Notes: a model not told the origin generated them from the letters alone. Numbered from the stretch's first letter, positions 15,705 through 25,857 are shown. The stretch is DNA of 64,000 nt from Paenibacillus profundus (GCF_021369635.1 NZ_JAJNBZ010000014.1:32579-96578), one strand, 5' to 3'. Numbers and translations: made by a program.

Positions 15705-17468
15705 CTAACGACGCGGCGGAAAATGTGATCCCGTTGCTGCGTAGCGTACATAGATCTGATCGCGAATAACAACCGCTCGCGCTTCAGTAATCCATTGAAC
15801 ATGAAATCCGAATTGTTCGGCGACAAACCGTACGGGAACGACGATATGGCCCTCATGAACGAACGGGGCATCCTGCAATTGCAATTCCGATACCGTTCCG
15901 TGTTCCCGTCGCACTGCCTGCTTGCTCCCTGCTTTCATCTCGAATTCTATCTCTCCGAACGAGAAACGAACCTGACCGTCTGCTGACCATTCTGTCTTGT
16001 AACCAAGAGTATCCGCCACCACACGCAATGGCAGAAACGTGCGGCCGTTCTGAATGACGGGTGCTGCATCCGTCTTGATTAATCGCCGATTATAGACAAG
16101 CTGAATATCTTTGTCCTTTACGCCAAGCTCTCTGCCCGAAGGAATGACACCTTGCGGGAGCTCGTAGCGGCGAATGAGGCGGATTGCGTTGTTAAAGGCA
16201 TCCGCTACAGCAATCGTGCCGTTCGGCAGCACGGCGACCGCTGCCGGTTCGTGGAATTCGGCGAATGAGGCCACCCCATCCGCATCCCCGCTTTGTTCCG
16301 CTTGCCCACTCAGCGTGCACACACTTCCCTTATACACATAACGGATCTCGTGATTCCAACGATCCGCCACAACAACACCGCCTTCATCCGTGAGCGCGAT
16401 TCCTGTTGGGCCGTTGAAGAGCGCTTCGCTCGCCTTTCCATCCCGGTAGCCACCCGCCGCATATAAAGACGCATTAGGAAAATGCTTGGAATAGTTGGCG
16501 GTTGAACTGTTCCCAGCAAGCGTAGTAACGCTTTGCTTCGCTACGTCAATGAGGCGGATCCGATGATTGCCCGTATCGGCTACAATCAGTTGACCGTCGG
16601 CGTTCATAACAAGACTGCTTGGTTCATTGAATCGGGCCTGCGCAAGCGCTCCGTCGAGATAATCCCCAGCTGCAGCTACCGCACCTGGTGAATACTCCAC
16701 TATCCGCTCCGAGCGCGCATTCAAGGTGCTGACGTTCCCCTTCGGATCGATGCGGCGGATAACGTGATTCAGAGTATCTGCCACATACAGCGTACCGTCA
16801 TTGGCTGCGACGATGGAGCGAGGCTGATTGAAGCGTGCTGACGTCCCTGATCCATCACGCCAACCCGCCACTCCGTCTCCGGCTGCAGTCGTAACACGGC
16901 CATCCCGGTCAAGCTTACGAATAACATGATTTGCTGAATCTGCGATATACAGGTTTCCCGCTTTATCCTTCGCCATACCGACAGGTTCATTGAACATCGC
17001 CTGTGAGGCGCCCCCGTCACGTAAGCCCCCCTTCGGTATTGTGTCGGCGCTGGTATGAGCTACCGTCCCCGCAACCGTACGGACTTGACCTCCTTCATTC
17101 ACCTTCCGCAGGCGATGATTACGTGTATCTGCTATGAGAAGCGAACCGTCTGGCTCGGCCATCAGTCCGGTAGGGAAGCGGAATTCAGCCTCTCCTTTCA
17201 GACCATCCTTCCAACCCGATACACCTGTTCCGGCCCAATGAACGACCTCATACCACTGTGGTCCCGTCTTCCACCACTTCCAATTCACCGCTGGCGTTTC
17301 AAAACGTTCCATCGATTTGTCGTCCCATTTTGCCGTCGAACGCTGGTTCAAGTCTGTAGTTGCCCCTAATGCGTATCCCGTACTTTCGATACTCATACCG
17401 AGAACAGATACTGCTAGCAGTATAGTCATACAGTAACAGCAGCTAAATTTACTGTGTTTTGGATTCAT
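15705..17468 (-). CDS. Secreted NHL-repeat protein with copper-amine-oxidase-N domain
   Basis: 587 residues. It starts with a signal peptide (about 1-36), then about six NHL repeats (about 90-430; each has an FNEPVGMAKD-like turn and IADTRNHRLRKV-like strand), a beta-propeller fold. The C-terminus (about 440-575) is a copper-amine-oxidase N-domain-like region (VYNRRLIKTDAAPVIQNG, FLPLRVVADTLGY). That domain is common at cell surfaces of Paenibacillus as a wall or stalk unit, not a catalytic amine oxidase. It is likely surface-exposed and probably binds wall or protein partners. The start follows GGAGGG, 20 bp after the FecR gene. Confidence 0.85.
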   Translation of the reverse strand: MNPKHSKFSCCYCMTILLAVSVLGMSIESTGYALGATTDLNQRSTAKWDDKSMERFETPAVNWKWWKTGPQWYEVVHWAGTGVSGWKDGLKGEAEFRFPTGLMAEPDGSLLIADTRNHRLRKVNEGGQVRTVAGTVAHTSADTIPKGGLRDGGASQAMFNEPVGMAKDKAGNLYIADSANHVIRKLDRDGRVTTAAGDGVAGWRDGSGTSARFNQPRSIVAANDGTLYVADTLNHVIRRIDPKGNVSTLNARSERIVEYSPGAVAAAGDYLDGALAQARFNEPSSLVMNADGQLIVADTGNHRIRLIDVAKQSVTTLAGNSSTANYSKHFPNASLYAAGGYRDGKASEALFNGPTGIALTDEGGVVVADRWNHEIRYVYKGSVCTLSGQAEQSGDADGVASFAEFHEPAAVAVLPNGTIAVADAFNNAIRLIRRYELPQGVIPSGRELGVKDKDIQLVYNRRLIKTDAAPVIQNGRTFLPLRVVADTLGYKTEWSADGQVRFSFGEIEFEMKAGSKQAVRREHGTVSELQLQDAPFVHEGHIVVPVRFVAEQFGFHVQWITEARAVVIRDQIYVRYAATGSHFPPRR

Positions 17469-17488
17469 CCGTGATTATCCCTCCATTG

Positions 17489-19507
17489 TTACGGATTCAC
17501 CTTGATTTCAAGCGGCTTGTCCATCGTGTTTACTTCTAGTAGAGTTCCGGTCGCATTATAGAAGCGGACCTCAGACAGCTTCAGAGACATCGTGCCGCTG
17601 CCGCCTGCTATATAGGGCAGACTAAGGATTTGATCATCGCTTTCAAGCGATACCGCATCCGGTGTCGTTATGATTAATCGGTACACGAACCGGTTACCCG
17701 CAAGCGTTATTGAATCTACGCTGTTGCTCTTGTCATAATCGTCAGGATGATGAGCGATTTCGAATTTGCTTCCGCCATGACGATAGCGCGCTTTATTATC
17801 ATTCAATTCCACAGTATCCAACGTGCCTCCGGATACTTCCACCGTGAACTCCACAGCGACTACATCCAACTTCGCCGTCAATCGCTTCAGCACCGTATCA
17901 ACAACAACCCTGCTGTTGGGTGCTGTGTGATCGACACCACTGGCAAGCTCCAATACATGAGCTTGGGGCTGCGGATCTGGATCTGGGTTCGGATCGGGTT
18001 TTGGTTTTGGTTTTGGGTCTGGGTCTGGCTTTGGATCCGGATCTGGCTTCGGATCGGGTTTAGGATCCGGGTTCGGAGTAATCACTCCCCCGCTTCCATT
18101 TCCCGAAGAACTGTCTGTTGTCGGTGACTCCAATCGGCATACCGCATTCTCATATGCATTCTCGCAAACTTCTAATCGGGCATGCTTCAAATCATGCTCG
18201 AACCGTTTCCGATCTGACGGACTTAAAGCATCGGCATACTTCTGCTCTACCTGCTCCTGAACGTGACGGTCCATTTTCTGCTGTTCAGCCGAGATCTGAT
18301 ATGCAGCATCAGCATCATAAGTAGATGTTATCTGCTGATGCTGATCATTAATCCACTGCTTGAGGCGCTTCAGAACCCATTGCTGCTGCTGCCGCTCGTT
18401 GTCATTGAGCTGCAGCGCCGCCTTCTGCCATGGAATCCGGCTCGCATCTGCTTCCTGCCGAGTAAGCATGCCAGAATCTACTGCAGCATGCACTAGAGCG
18501 GCTAAGTACGCCTTCATATTGTGTGCGACGCGAATTTCATAGCCTTGTTCGCTCTCTGAAGCTTGATTGTTCAATCTTTCGCCGCCTAATTCACTGAACG
18601 ATTTCAATATTTCGCACGACACGTTCACTGAACCAGAGGAATCCACTGTACATCCAGCGGCTTGCCAAGCCTGCACATATTGCTCGTTCTCCTTGGCGGC
18701 TTCCGCATAACCAGCGACCATCGCTCGCAGAACGGCCAGATCGAGATCGGCAAGCAGCGCTTTGATATTGGCATATCCGTACAGAACCTCTATGCCATGC
18801 CCCCCCGCCGGCAGGAACGTGGCGCTTTGCGCCGGGTATACGAATTGATGCTCTAGCGTAATAAGCGCCGTATCACCCTTTGCATCCCTTTTCGCTGTCT
18901 TGTCTTGGTTATTCACCTGTTCTAACGTGCTTGTTCTATCACCTGCCGGGCGATCATTCCCGCCAATCTCGGTTGCAGCCGAGTATTCCGCTTGAACAAC
19001 ACCTGCTGTAACGTGCAGCTGCGTCCATCCTAACCGGGGATGCACATAGACGCCGAATTGCGTTCCACGTACGGCCATAACGGCCGTCGGCGTCTCTAAC
19101 TCAAAGCGATCATCCGCTCCCGTTATCGATTTCACCTTAGCGAACACCGAACCGGCCAATACACCGATTCGTGTCTTCACCCCATCCTTATCACTAAGCT
19201 CCGTGAAGCTGACATCCGCATCAGCGCCAATAGTCAGCTCATCCTCCTCGTCATTGCCTGCCAATTGCAGCACGACACGCGATTTCGGTCCGGTTTCGAT
19301 ACGGTCCCCTTGGTTGATGCTCATTTTCTTAAATACTTGAAGCGGCTTGCTCCCGCCAGATTTCGAGACGGTCACGCTCCCTGTCCATTCTTTCACCACC
19401 GCAACCCGAACCGCTTTATCTGCGGCTTTCGCCACACCGGGACCGATGAAGGTGACAAATAAGAAGACGAACGCCAGACTCAACGCTGCAATTCGTTTCA
19501 CTTTCAT
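17489..19507 (-). CDS. Secreted FecR-domain protein
   Basis: 672 residues. Signal peptide ends near AKA (residue 28). A FecR domain (about 40-190) follows, with EWTGSVTVSKSGGSKPLQVF and an MAVRGTQFGVYV strand. A helical central part (about 200-460) is rich in Gln, Ala and Asp. A linker of about 35 residues then repeats Pro-Asp-Pro-Lys. A C-terminal beta domain (about 500-670) resembles a cohesin-like fold. No sigma factor is adjacent, so this is not a classical anti-sigma FecR. Its neighbour is a CHASE2 cyclase, suggesting a sensory role. SD AAAGGAG precedes the ATG. Confidence 0.82.
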   Translation of the reverse strand: MKVKRIAALSLAFVFLFVTFIGPGVAKAADKAVRVAVVKEWTGSVTVSKSGGSKPLQVFKKMSINQGDRIETGPKSRVVLQLAGNDEEDELTIGADADVSFTELSDKDGVKTRIGVLAGSVFAKVKSITGADDRFELETPTAVMAVRGTQFGVYVHPRLGWTQLHVTAGVVQAEYSAATEIGGNDRPAGDRTSTLEQVNNQDKTAKRDAKGDTALITLEHQFVYPAQSATFLPAGGHGIEVLYGYANIKALLADLDLAVLRAMVAGYAEAAKENEQYVQAWQAAGCTVDSSGSVNVSCEILKSFSELGGERLNNQASESEQGYEIRVAHNMKAYLAALVHAAVDSGMLTRQEADASRIPWQKAALQLNDNERQQQQWVLKRLKQWINDQHQQITSTYDADAAYQISAEQQKMDRHVQEQVEQKYADALSPSDRKRFEHDLKHARLEVCENAYENAVCRLESPTTDSSSGNGSGGVITPNPDPKPDPKPDPDPKPDPDPKPKPKPDPNPDPDPQPQAHVLELASGVDHTAPNSRVVVDTVLKRLTAKLDVVAVEFTVEVSGGTLDTVELNDNKARYRHGGSKFEIAHHPDDYDKSNSVDSITLAGNRFVYRLIITTPDAVSLESDDQILSLPYIAGGSGTMSLKLSEVRFYNATGTLLEVNTMDKPLEIKVNP

Positions 19508-20095
19508 CCTCCTCTCCTTTACATATCGGACATTTTGAACATCTCCGTCATATGTGTGTTCTTCTTTTCATGAAAATGTAAAAAAGTCTCCTGATCCTAT
19601 CCATCTGTTTCTGTGATCGTAAAAAATTCCATTTATAAAATTTTTAACCACGTGAGTCATGATCTTCCAAAAAATGCGTTTACCGACTCAACTATAAAAG
19701 TTGAACTAAACAATTTGCATCTAAAAATTTTTCAGTTATTAAATCGAAATTGGACGACATCCATACTCACCCAATCTATCTCCTCCGCTAAGAGAAAAAG
19801 CAAGTTTACAGCCTTAACCCTATTTTCCTTTTCTCATCTTACATTGGATTATGTACAGTGAACCAGCATGATATATCACTTCATGGCAGGCTTCATTTGA
19901 ATTTTCCCGATGGTTTGGCACTCATCGACAGCAATCGCTGTAAAGCAGCAAGTTTCCATTGGACAGAATACAGTCCACATGCCGTTTAGCCGTCCATCCG
20001 TACATTTTACTGTATGCTTTCCAATGGGGCTTCCTCGACTACGGATCGAGGAGAACAATTTAGTTTACCTCATACAGCAGCAAGCGGACTTACAA
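19508..20095. other. AT-rich gene-free interval
   Basis: 588 bp between the FecR gene and the cyclase gene. The first part is very AT-rich and holds the FecR promoter region. Near 19957 the run TTCCATTGGACAGAATACAG resembles a stretch at 53.9 kb (TTCCATTGGAAAATATACAG). I see no supported gene; a 60-codon minus-strand reading frame (19876-20058) begins with TTG and has only a weak ribosome-binding site. Confidence 0.5.
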
Positions 20096-21940
20096 TTATT
20101 TTGATATAAGCTCATACACCATGACGGCTTCCGCCTTGCCTTTCAACCGAAGCGGCCCGATCGATTGGGTCTCGAACGCATCTTGAATGCGTCGGTTCGC
20201 TTCTTCACCAACCAGCACTTGTCCCGGCTTCGCCTGCGACTCCAACCGTGCCGCTACATTGACGGTGTCGCCAATCGCCGTGTAGTCAAGCCGCAACGTC
20301 TCCGAACCGACATTGCCGACCACCGCCTCTCCGCTTTGGATACCGATACCAAAACGTACAGATACATCAAGCTCTGCAGATAGCTTACGGTACAGATCTT
20401 CCGAGCGGTGCTGCAACTCCATGGCCGCACGTGCAGCGTGCTCTGCATGTCGATCCAATGTGTGTGGGGCGCCAAATATAGCCATCACTCCGTCACCAAT
20501 GAACTTATCGAGAGTGCCATGATGCTGAAAAATGGTCTCCGCACACAAGTGTAAATATTGGTTCAGCACTTGGATCGTCCGTTCCGGCTCCAGCCGCTCG
20601 GACAGCGGAGTAAATCCGCGGATATCAATGAACATAACCGTAATGTCGCACTTCGTGCCCCCCGCCCGAATCGGAACATTGGATTGCAGCAGTTCCGTCA
20701 CGACAGCCGGAGAAACGTAGCGTCCGAACAATTCTTCCACTTGTTGGCGCGCACGCCTGTCCTCCCGGCTGCGGTACGCTATAACTAAGATATAGGCCGC
20801 GGACATACCGATAACTTCCGTTAAATACGGAATAAATACCGCCCCAATACTATATATCCCGACCCATATGAGAGTGTAACCGACGACCATGCTCAATCCG
20901 CACAGAGCTCCACGCACGCCGCGAATCCGATACGCGCACCAAGCGGCCGCAGAGATGCCCGTAATTAAGGCGAACACGCTCCATCCGAAGGGAGCTTCTT
21001 TATAGAACCGTCCTTCCACCAAAGATTGAATCATGTTAGCGTGAATTTCCACGCCATAAAGCGTCATCGAACGGCTCAGCGGAGTCATATGACGGTCGCT
21101 GAGTGAAGTCGCATAAGGGCCGATCAGTACAATCGTGTCCTTATAATAAGCAGGATCTACAATTCCAGACAGCACATCACAGAATGATTGCCGGTCATAC
21201 CCGTTCATCGCTTCTTCCCCGTATCCATAAGGTGATGAGAAGAAATCGATGGCAACTTGGTGGCGGTTGTCTGTCGGAATTCGTTCCCTCCCCTGGTACC
21301 ACCCACTGTCATTAGGGTCCCAACGAATCTGCTGATCCTTCGGCAAGAGCCGGTTGGCCATAAGTATGTCGAGCGACGGGAGCATCATCCCCTGCTCGTC
21401 AGGCAGTCCCAAGCTCATATTGCGGATAACGCCGTCGGAATCCGGAAGCACGTTCACATGCCCGAGTTGTCCTGGATCAATCTGAATGGAAGGGGCGGGC
21501 CGATCGACGCGCTCCACGACAAGCGATTGGCCATCCGGCTGGAGCGAGCGCAGCGTCACTTGCACAGGCAAGTAGATGTGTGCATATTTGCTCAATTGTT
21601 CGGATAAGGCGCGATCGTCTTCCACTTCTTCGGATGGATCAATCAGCAGCAGATCCAACGCGACCGCCCGAGCGCCGGCTTGCATAAGTTCGCCTACAAG
21701 CTCGGCATACACCGCTCGCGGCCAAGGAAACGGTCCCAATTGTTGCAATGACGCTTCATCAATAGCAATAATCTTGATTCTGTCGTCGGGGATCTGCTCT
21801 TCGACACTCTTCGTACGCAAGGCGTCCCGAAACGCATGCTCCACCATTTGGAACACGCCGCCATTGCCGTAGCTGTACAAGTACGCCGTAATCATGCTCA
21901 AGACGCCAACGATTAGCATCGGTACAGCTATTTTTTTCAT
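20096..21940 (-). CDS. CHASE2-domain adenylate cyclase, membrane-bound
   Basis: 614 residues. An N-terminal membrane helix leads to an extracytoplasmic CHASE2 sensor (about 30-350, with DRIKIIAIDEASLQQLGPFPWPR). Three membrane helices follow (about 355-420), then a class III cyclase domain (about 440-610). Catalytic residues are present: VMFIDIRGFTPLSER and DKFIGDGVMAIFG (metal Asp pair, adenine-specific Lys), and LDYTAIGDTVNVAARLE (substrate Asp/Thr, Asn and Arg). The pattern fits an adenylate cyclase. Start ATG at 21940 follows AAAGGAG. A FecR/NHL/L,D-transpeptidase set follows. Confidence 0.9.
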   Translation of the reverse strand: MKKIAVPMLIVGVLSMITAYLYSYGNGGVFQMVEHAFRDALRTKSVEEQIPDDRIKIIAIDEASLQQLGPFPWPRAVYAELVGELMQAGARAVALDLLLIDPSEEVEDDRALSEQLSKYAHIYLPVQVTLRSLQPDGQSLVVERVDRPAPSIQIDPGQLGHVNVLPDSDGVIRNMSLGLPDEQGMMLPSLDILMANRLLPKDQQIRWDPNDSGWYQGRERIPTDNRHQVAIDFFSSPYGYGEEAMNGYDRQSFCDVLSGIVDPAYYKDTIVLIGPYATSLSDRHMTPLSRSMTLYGVEIHANMIQSLVEGRFYKEAPFGWSVFALITGISAAAWCAYRIRGVRGALCGLSMVVGYTLIWVGIYSIGAVFIPYLTEVIGMSAAYILVIAYRSREDRRARQQVEELFGRYVSPAVVTELLQSNVPIRAGGTKCDITVMFIDIRGFTPLSERLEPERTIQVLNQYLHLCAETIFQHHGTLDKFIGDGVMAIFGAPHTLDRHAEHAARAAMELQHRSEDLYRKLSAELDVSVRFGIGIQSGEAVVGNVGSETLRLDYTAIGDTVNVAARLESQAKPGQVLVGEEANRRIQDAFETQSIGPLRLKGKAEAVMVYELISK

Positions 21941-22070
21941 TCGCTTCTCCTTTACAACATGAACCACACCTACAACGTAATACTGATAGAATGATATAGT
22001 CATTTCGTTTGATCACAATCTATCTCATTGTAGAACGAGGAGCGCATCGTTGGCAATTTCCAGCTGTAAA

Positions 22071-22098
22071 AAAATAAAAACCCCGCGAATCCGCGGGG
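22071..22098 (-). terminator. Terminator after the ferredoxin gene
   Basis: CCCCGCG pairs with CGCGGGG around an AATC loop. TTTTTATTTT follows on the minus strand. Confidence 0.92.
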
Positions 22099-22137
22099 AT
22101 GCTGTAGGTTCTCTCTATAAATGATTCGTGCAGCAGG

Positions 22138-22467
<330 letters not shown>

Positions 22468-22523
22468 TTAGAGACGTTTGTACAATCTATGCAGCTCTTG
22501 CAGAATAACACTTGCAATCTGCC

Positions 22524-23828
22524 TCATTCGTCTTGATCTCGCAAAAAATCAGTCTGCAGCGAAGTTCCCCGAACACGATGGTTCCTCAACAGTGTAGATG
22601 GATCATCACCAAGCATTCCCAGCGTGACGAGTGCGTTTTCTCCATATTTGTCCCGTATCTTGTCCATCGTCTGGTTCAATTGCTCTCTTTTGGGCTGCTG
22701 CTCGTAATCAAACAAGTCGAGCTGAATAGCTGCTTCCTGCTTCGCGAGCAGATTCTGAGCCGTAATGCCTAATAGTCGAACCGGCTTATGTTCAGACCAA
22801 TGGCGCTCATAGAGCCGCCACGCTTCTTCTAACAATTTCGCGGCGTCATCCGTCGGATCTTCGAGTGTATTGGAACGGGTAATCGTCTTCATGTCCGGCG
22901 TTCGAATTGTCAGCTGCACCGTTTGGGCCATCAATTGCTGTCTTCGCATCCGCCGCGCTACTTGGTCAGCTAGATTAAGCAGCACCCGTCGTACTTCTTC
23001 AACCGCCTCGACGTCCTTCGGCAACGTAGTCGTATGGCCTATGGACTTGCTCTGTTCCCTTTCGGGATTCACCACACCTTCATCTTGACCATTCGCGGCC
23101 CGTTTCATCCAATGGCCATGTACGCCGAACATGGACACCAACCGCTCTTCATCCGCTTGCGCTAATTCTCCAATCGTGCGGATGCCTGAGCGCGACAGCT
23201 TCGTGGCCGTCTTATGTCCAATGCCGAACATTTCCCCGCAGGGCTTGTGCCACAGCAGCTTCGGAACATCCCGAATCCGCAGCACCGTAATTCCGTTCGG
23301 CTTCTTCATATCCGAAGCCATCTTCGCCAGCAGCTTATTCGGCGCGACACCGATGGAGCAAGGCAAAGACAGCTCCTCCCGAATCCGCTGCTGCAGTTCG
23401 TCTGCGATCGATAAAGGCGTGCCGAATATTTTGGAACCGGTAATATCCATATAGCATTCGTCGATTGACATCACTTCGACAAGCGGTGTGTAACTTTTCG
23501 CGATTTCGATAAATGCGCGGGAATACCGCCGGTATAAATGAAAATCCGGACGGATTAGCATTAAATGAGGACAAAGGCGAAGCGCCTGTCTCACATGCAT
23601 GCCGGTGCGAATGCCAAGCCTTCTTGCCGCATAGGAGCAAGTGACGATAATTCCTTTGCGCAGCTCAATGCTGCCTGCCACCGCTGTCGGCTGCCCTTTA
23701 TATTGTTCCGGGTCTTCCGCTTCATGGACGGAGCAGTAGAACGCATTCATATCGAGGTGCAGGATGACACGTCCTTTGGAAGGGTAATATTGACGAACTT
23801 CGTCACCGGTTCTATCGTTGCCGCTCAC
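22524..23828 (-). CDS. dinB: DNA polymerase IV-like Y-family polymerase
   Basis: 434 residues, a Y-family translesion polymerase. The catalytic signatures are LHLDMNAFYCSVHEAE and MSIDECYMDITGSK; SIGVAPNKLLAKMASDMKKP is the palm/thumb link. C-terminal QLDLFDYE is a beta-clamp binding motif. Related to B. subtilis YqjH/YqjW. The GTG start at 23828 is preferred over shorter alternatives but its SD (AGAGG, 2-base spacing) is unusual; AAAGGA is farther upstream. A LexA box lies 36-49 bp upstream, so SOS control is likely. Confidence 0.92.
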   Translation of the reverse strand: MSGNDRTGDEVRQYYPSKGRVILHLDMNAFYCSVHEAEDPEQYKGQPTAVAGSIELRKGIIVTCSYAARRLGIRTGMHVRQALRLCPHLMLIRPDFHLYRRYSRAFIEIAKSYTPLVEVMSIDECYMDITGSKIFGTPLSIADELQQRIREELSLPCSIGVAPNKLLAKMASDMKKPNGITVLRIRDVPKLLWHKPCGEMFGIGHKTATKLSRSGIRTIGELAQADEERLVSMFGVHGHWMKRAANGQDEGVVNPEREQSKSIGHTTTLPKDVEAVEEVRRVLLNLADQVARRMRRQQLMAQTVQLTIRTPDMKTITRSNTLEDPTDDAAKLLEEAWRLYERHWSEHKPVRLLGITAQNLLAKQEAAIQLDLFDYEQQPKREQLNQTMDKIRDKYGENALVTLGMLGDDPSTLLRNHRVRGTSLQTDFLRDQDE

Positions 23829-23863
23829 AACCTCTCACATCCTTTACACCTATGAACCAAAAC

Positions 23864-23877
23864 AGAACCCCTGTTCT
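23864..23877. promoter_or_regulatory. LexA/DinR operator upstream of dinB
   Basis: AGAACCCCTGTTCT matches the Firmicute SOS box GAAC-N4-GTTC, between the start of dinB and its likely promoter. Operator identity is from the known consensus. Confidence 0.8.
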
Positions 23878-24086
23878 ATTTATAGCTTACATACACTTGC
23901 TTCTCTATGCAAGAAATAACAGGCAAAAAAATGAAATAATGAGCGGTTGATTTAAAATCCCTAGTGCATAATAAAGCTGAAAATGCACGCAATGGAGCGT
24001 TGGAGAGGACATACGTCCGGCACTCATAGACTCCCCATTCACCCGCGATCCAAAAAATCGGCTCTATACAACGCTGAAAGCAGTGC

Positions 24087-24092
24087 TATAAT
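24087..24092 (+). promoter_or_regulatory. -10 element upstream of cimA
   Basis: TATAAT about 55 bp before the cimA ATG. The matching -35 is weak. No T-box or other riboswitch signature was recognised in the 319-bp interval from 23829. Confidence 0.4.
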
Positions 24093-24147
24093 AGGAAAAT
24101 AGTTTCTTTCCATATTCATCCTTGCATAACCTAAGGGGGTACCTAGA

Positions 24148-25761
24148 ATGTCGAATGTCATCTCTATCTTTGATACTACGCTGCGTGACGGCACCCAAGG
24201 AGAAGGCATCAGCCTTTCCGCGGACGACAAAATAAAAATTGCACGCAAACTTGACGCATTTGGCGCTCATTATATTGAAGGCGGCATTCCGGGCAGCAAC
24301 GGCAAGGACATTGAATTCTTCAAGAGAGTCAAATCATACGCTTGGAATGCCAAGCTGACCGCATTCGGCAGCACACGTCGCAAACAATCGTTGGCCGAGC
24401 ATGATACGAGCTTGAATCGGATCATTGAAGCTGGCGTGCCGGCAGCGACACTCGTAGGGAAGTCTTGGGACTTTCACGTTCATACGGCGCTGCAGACAAC
24501 GTTGGAAGAAAATTTGGCAATGATTTCTGATTCCATTGCATACCTTAAACGCGCGCAGATGGAAGTGATGCTCGATGCCGAGCATTTCTTCGACGGCTAC
24601 AAGCACAATCCCGAATATGCGCTCGCGGTGCTGAAGGCGGCACAAGAAGCTGGAGCGGACTGGATCGTCATGTGCGACACGAACGGCGGCACGCTGCCGA
24701 ACGAAATCGGGCGCATTATTCGTGAAATCAGCACTCAAGTGCAAGTGAAGCTCGGCATCCATACGCACAACGATTGCGAGCTGGCTGCAGCGAATACCCT
24801 AGTAGCCGTAGAGGCCGGTGTCACCCAGATTCAAGGAACGATGAACGGCTACGGTGAACGCTGCGGCAACGCGAACCTGTGCTCCATCATTCCGACGCTG
24901 CAGTTGAAGATGGGCTATTCGTGCGTAAAAGATGAGCAGCTTCAAGAATTGACCACAGTTGCGCGCTACGTAAGTGAAATTGCCAATGTGCATATGCCTG
25001 TCAATCAACCTTACGTCGGCAATGCCGCCTTCGCGCACAAAGGCGGCATCCACGTCTCGGCCATCTTGAAGGACTCGCGCACCTATGAGCACATTCAGCC
25101 GGAGCTTGTAGGCAACAAGCAGCGCGTGCTCGTATCTGAGCTCGCAGGACAGAGCAATGTGCTGTCCAAGGCGCAACAGCTCGGATACGAACTGGATGCA
25201 AGCAAGCCGGAGACCCGCTCCATCATGGAACGAATCAAGGAACTTGAGCATCAAGGCTACCAATTCGAAGGCGCTGACGCCTCGCTCGAATTGCTGCTTC
25301 GCCAAGCGACCGGTCAGACGGAGGAGCCATTTGCGTTCGAATCCTTCAAGATTTTGGTGGAGAAGTCCGCACAGCGCTCCGTCGTGTCGGAAGCCATCGT
25401 GAAGCTTAATATTGACGGCGAGACGATATATACGGCTGCAGAAGGCAACGGTCCAGTAAATGCACTAGATAACGCGTTGCGCAAAGCGCTTATCCGCCAC
25501 TATCCTTATATTGAAGAAATGCATCTTTCCGATTATAAAGTGCGCGTCTTGGATGAAAACGATACGACAGCAGCCAAAGTCCGTGTTCTAATTGAATCTA
25601 CGGATTCACAAAATGCTTGGAGCACCGTCGGCGTCTCCAGCAACGTTATCGAAGCAAGCTGGGAGGCGCTCGTAGACAGTATTCGCTACGCCTTAATAGG
25701 CAGAGAGAAGCGTCAGCTCACCCCAGAACGGAAAGAGCAAATCGGTCTAGTCAATCATTAG
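24148..25761 (+). CDS. cimA: Citramalate synthase
   Basis: 537 residues. It condenses pyruvate and acetyl-CoA to (R)-citramalate, a threonine-independent entry to isoleucine. Order: catalytic HMGL/LeuA-like barrel (about 1-280; FDTTLRDGTQGEG metal site, HTHNDCELAAANT, and GTMNGYGERCGNANL) and C-terminal regulatory LeuA dimer domain (about 370-520). The GERCGNANL run is typical of CimA rather than LeuA. AAGGGGG precedes the start. No adjacent ilv/leu genes; it sits alone. A short interspersed repeat starts 5 bp after its stop codon. Confidence 0.94.
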   Translation: MSNVISIFDTTLRDGTQGEGISLSADDKIKIARKLDAFGAHYIEGGIPGSNGKDIEFFKRVKSYAWNAKLTAFGSTRRKQSLAEHDTSLNRIIEAGVPAATLVGKSWDFHVHTALQTTLEENLAMISDSIAYLKRAQMEVMLDAEHFFDGYKHNPEYALAVLKAAQEAGADWIVMCDTNGGTLPNEIGRIIREISTQVQVKLGIHTHNDCELAAANTLVAVEAGVTQIQGTMNGYGERCGNANLCSIIPTLQLKMGYSCVKDEQLQELTTVARYVSEIANVHMPVNQPYVGNAAFAHKGGIHVSAILKDSRTYEHIQPELVGNKQRVLVSELAGQSNVLSKAQQLGYELDASKPETRSIMERIKELEHQGYQFEGADASLELLLRQATGQTEEPFAFESFKILVEKSAQRSVVSEAIVKLNIDGETIYTAAEGNGPVNALDNALRKALIRHYPYIEEMHLSDYKVRVLDENDTTAAKVRVLIESTDSQNAWSTVGVSSNVIEASWEALVDSIRYALIGREKRQLTPERKEQIGLVNH

Positions 25762-25766
25762 CTTAT

Positions 25767-25834
25767 AGAGGTTATTCAATAAGTCCCCCTTTTGAAAACG
25801 GTGCTGAAAAGTGGCCTTTTTGAACACGCACTTA
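25767..25834. repeat. Short interspersed repeat, copy 1
   Basis: Starts AGAGGTTATTCAATAAGTCC and ends GCCTTTTTGAACACGCACTT. The two halves match longer copies at 26.5 kb and other short copies. It lies directly after the cimA stop. Confidence 0.75.
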
Positions 25835-25857
25835 TATGTTCCATATGCTCCGCAACG

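Noticed and set aside
17489-19507. FecR protein as an anti-sigma factor
   Set aside because: It has a cleavable signal peptide, no cytoplasmic anti-sigma region, and no sigma gene is adjacent.
19876-20058. A 60-codon minus-strand frame after the cyclase gene
   Set aside because: Only a TTG start with a weak SD; the sequence has repeat-like similarity to 53.9 kb and no family. It is noted as part of the interval instead.
23878-24147. T-box or other riboswitch before cimA
   Set aside because: No T-box AGGGTGG/ACCGCG signature, no terminator next to the ATG and no known riboswitch core could be seen.
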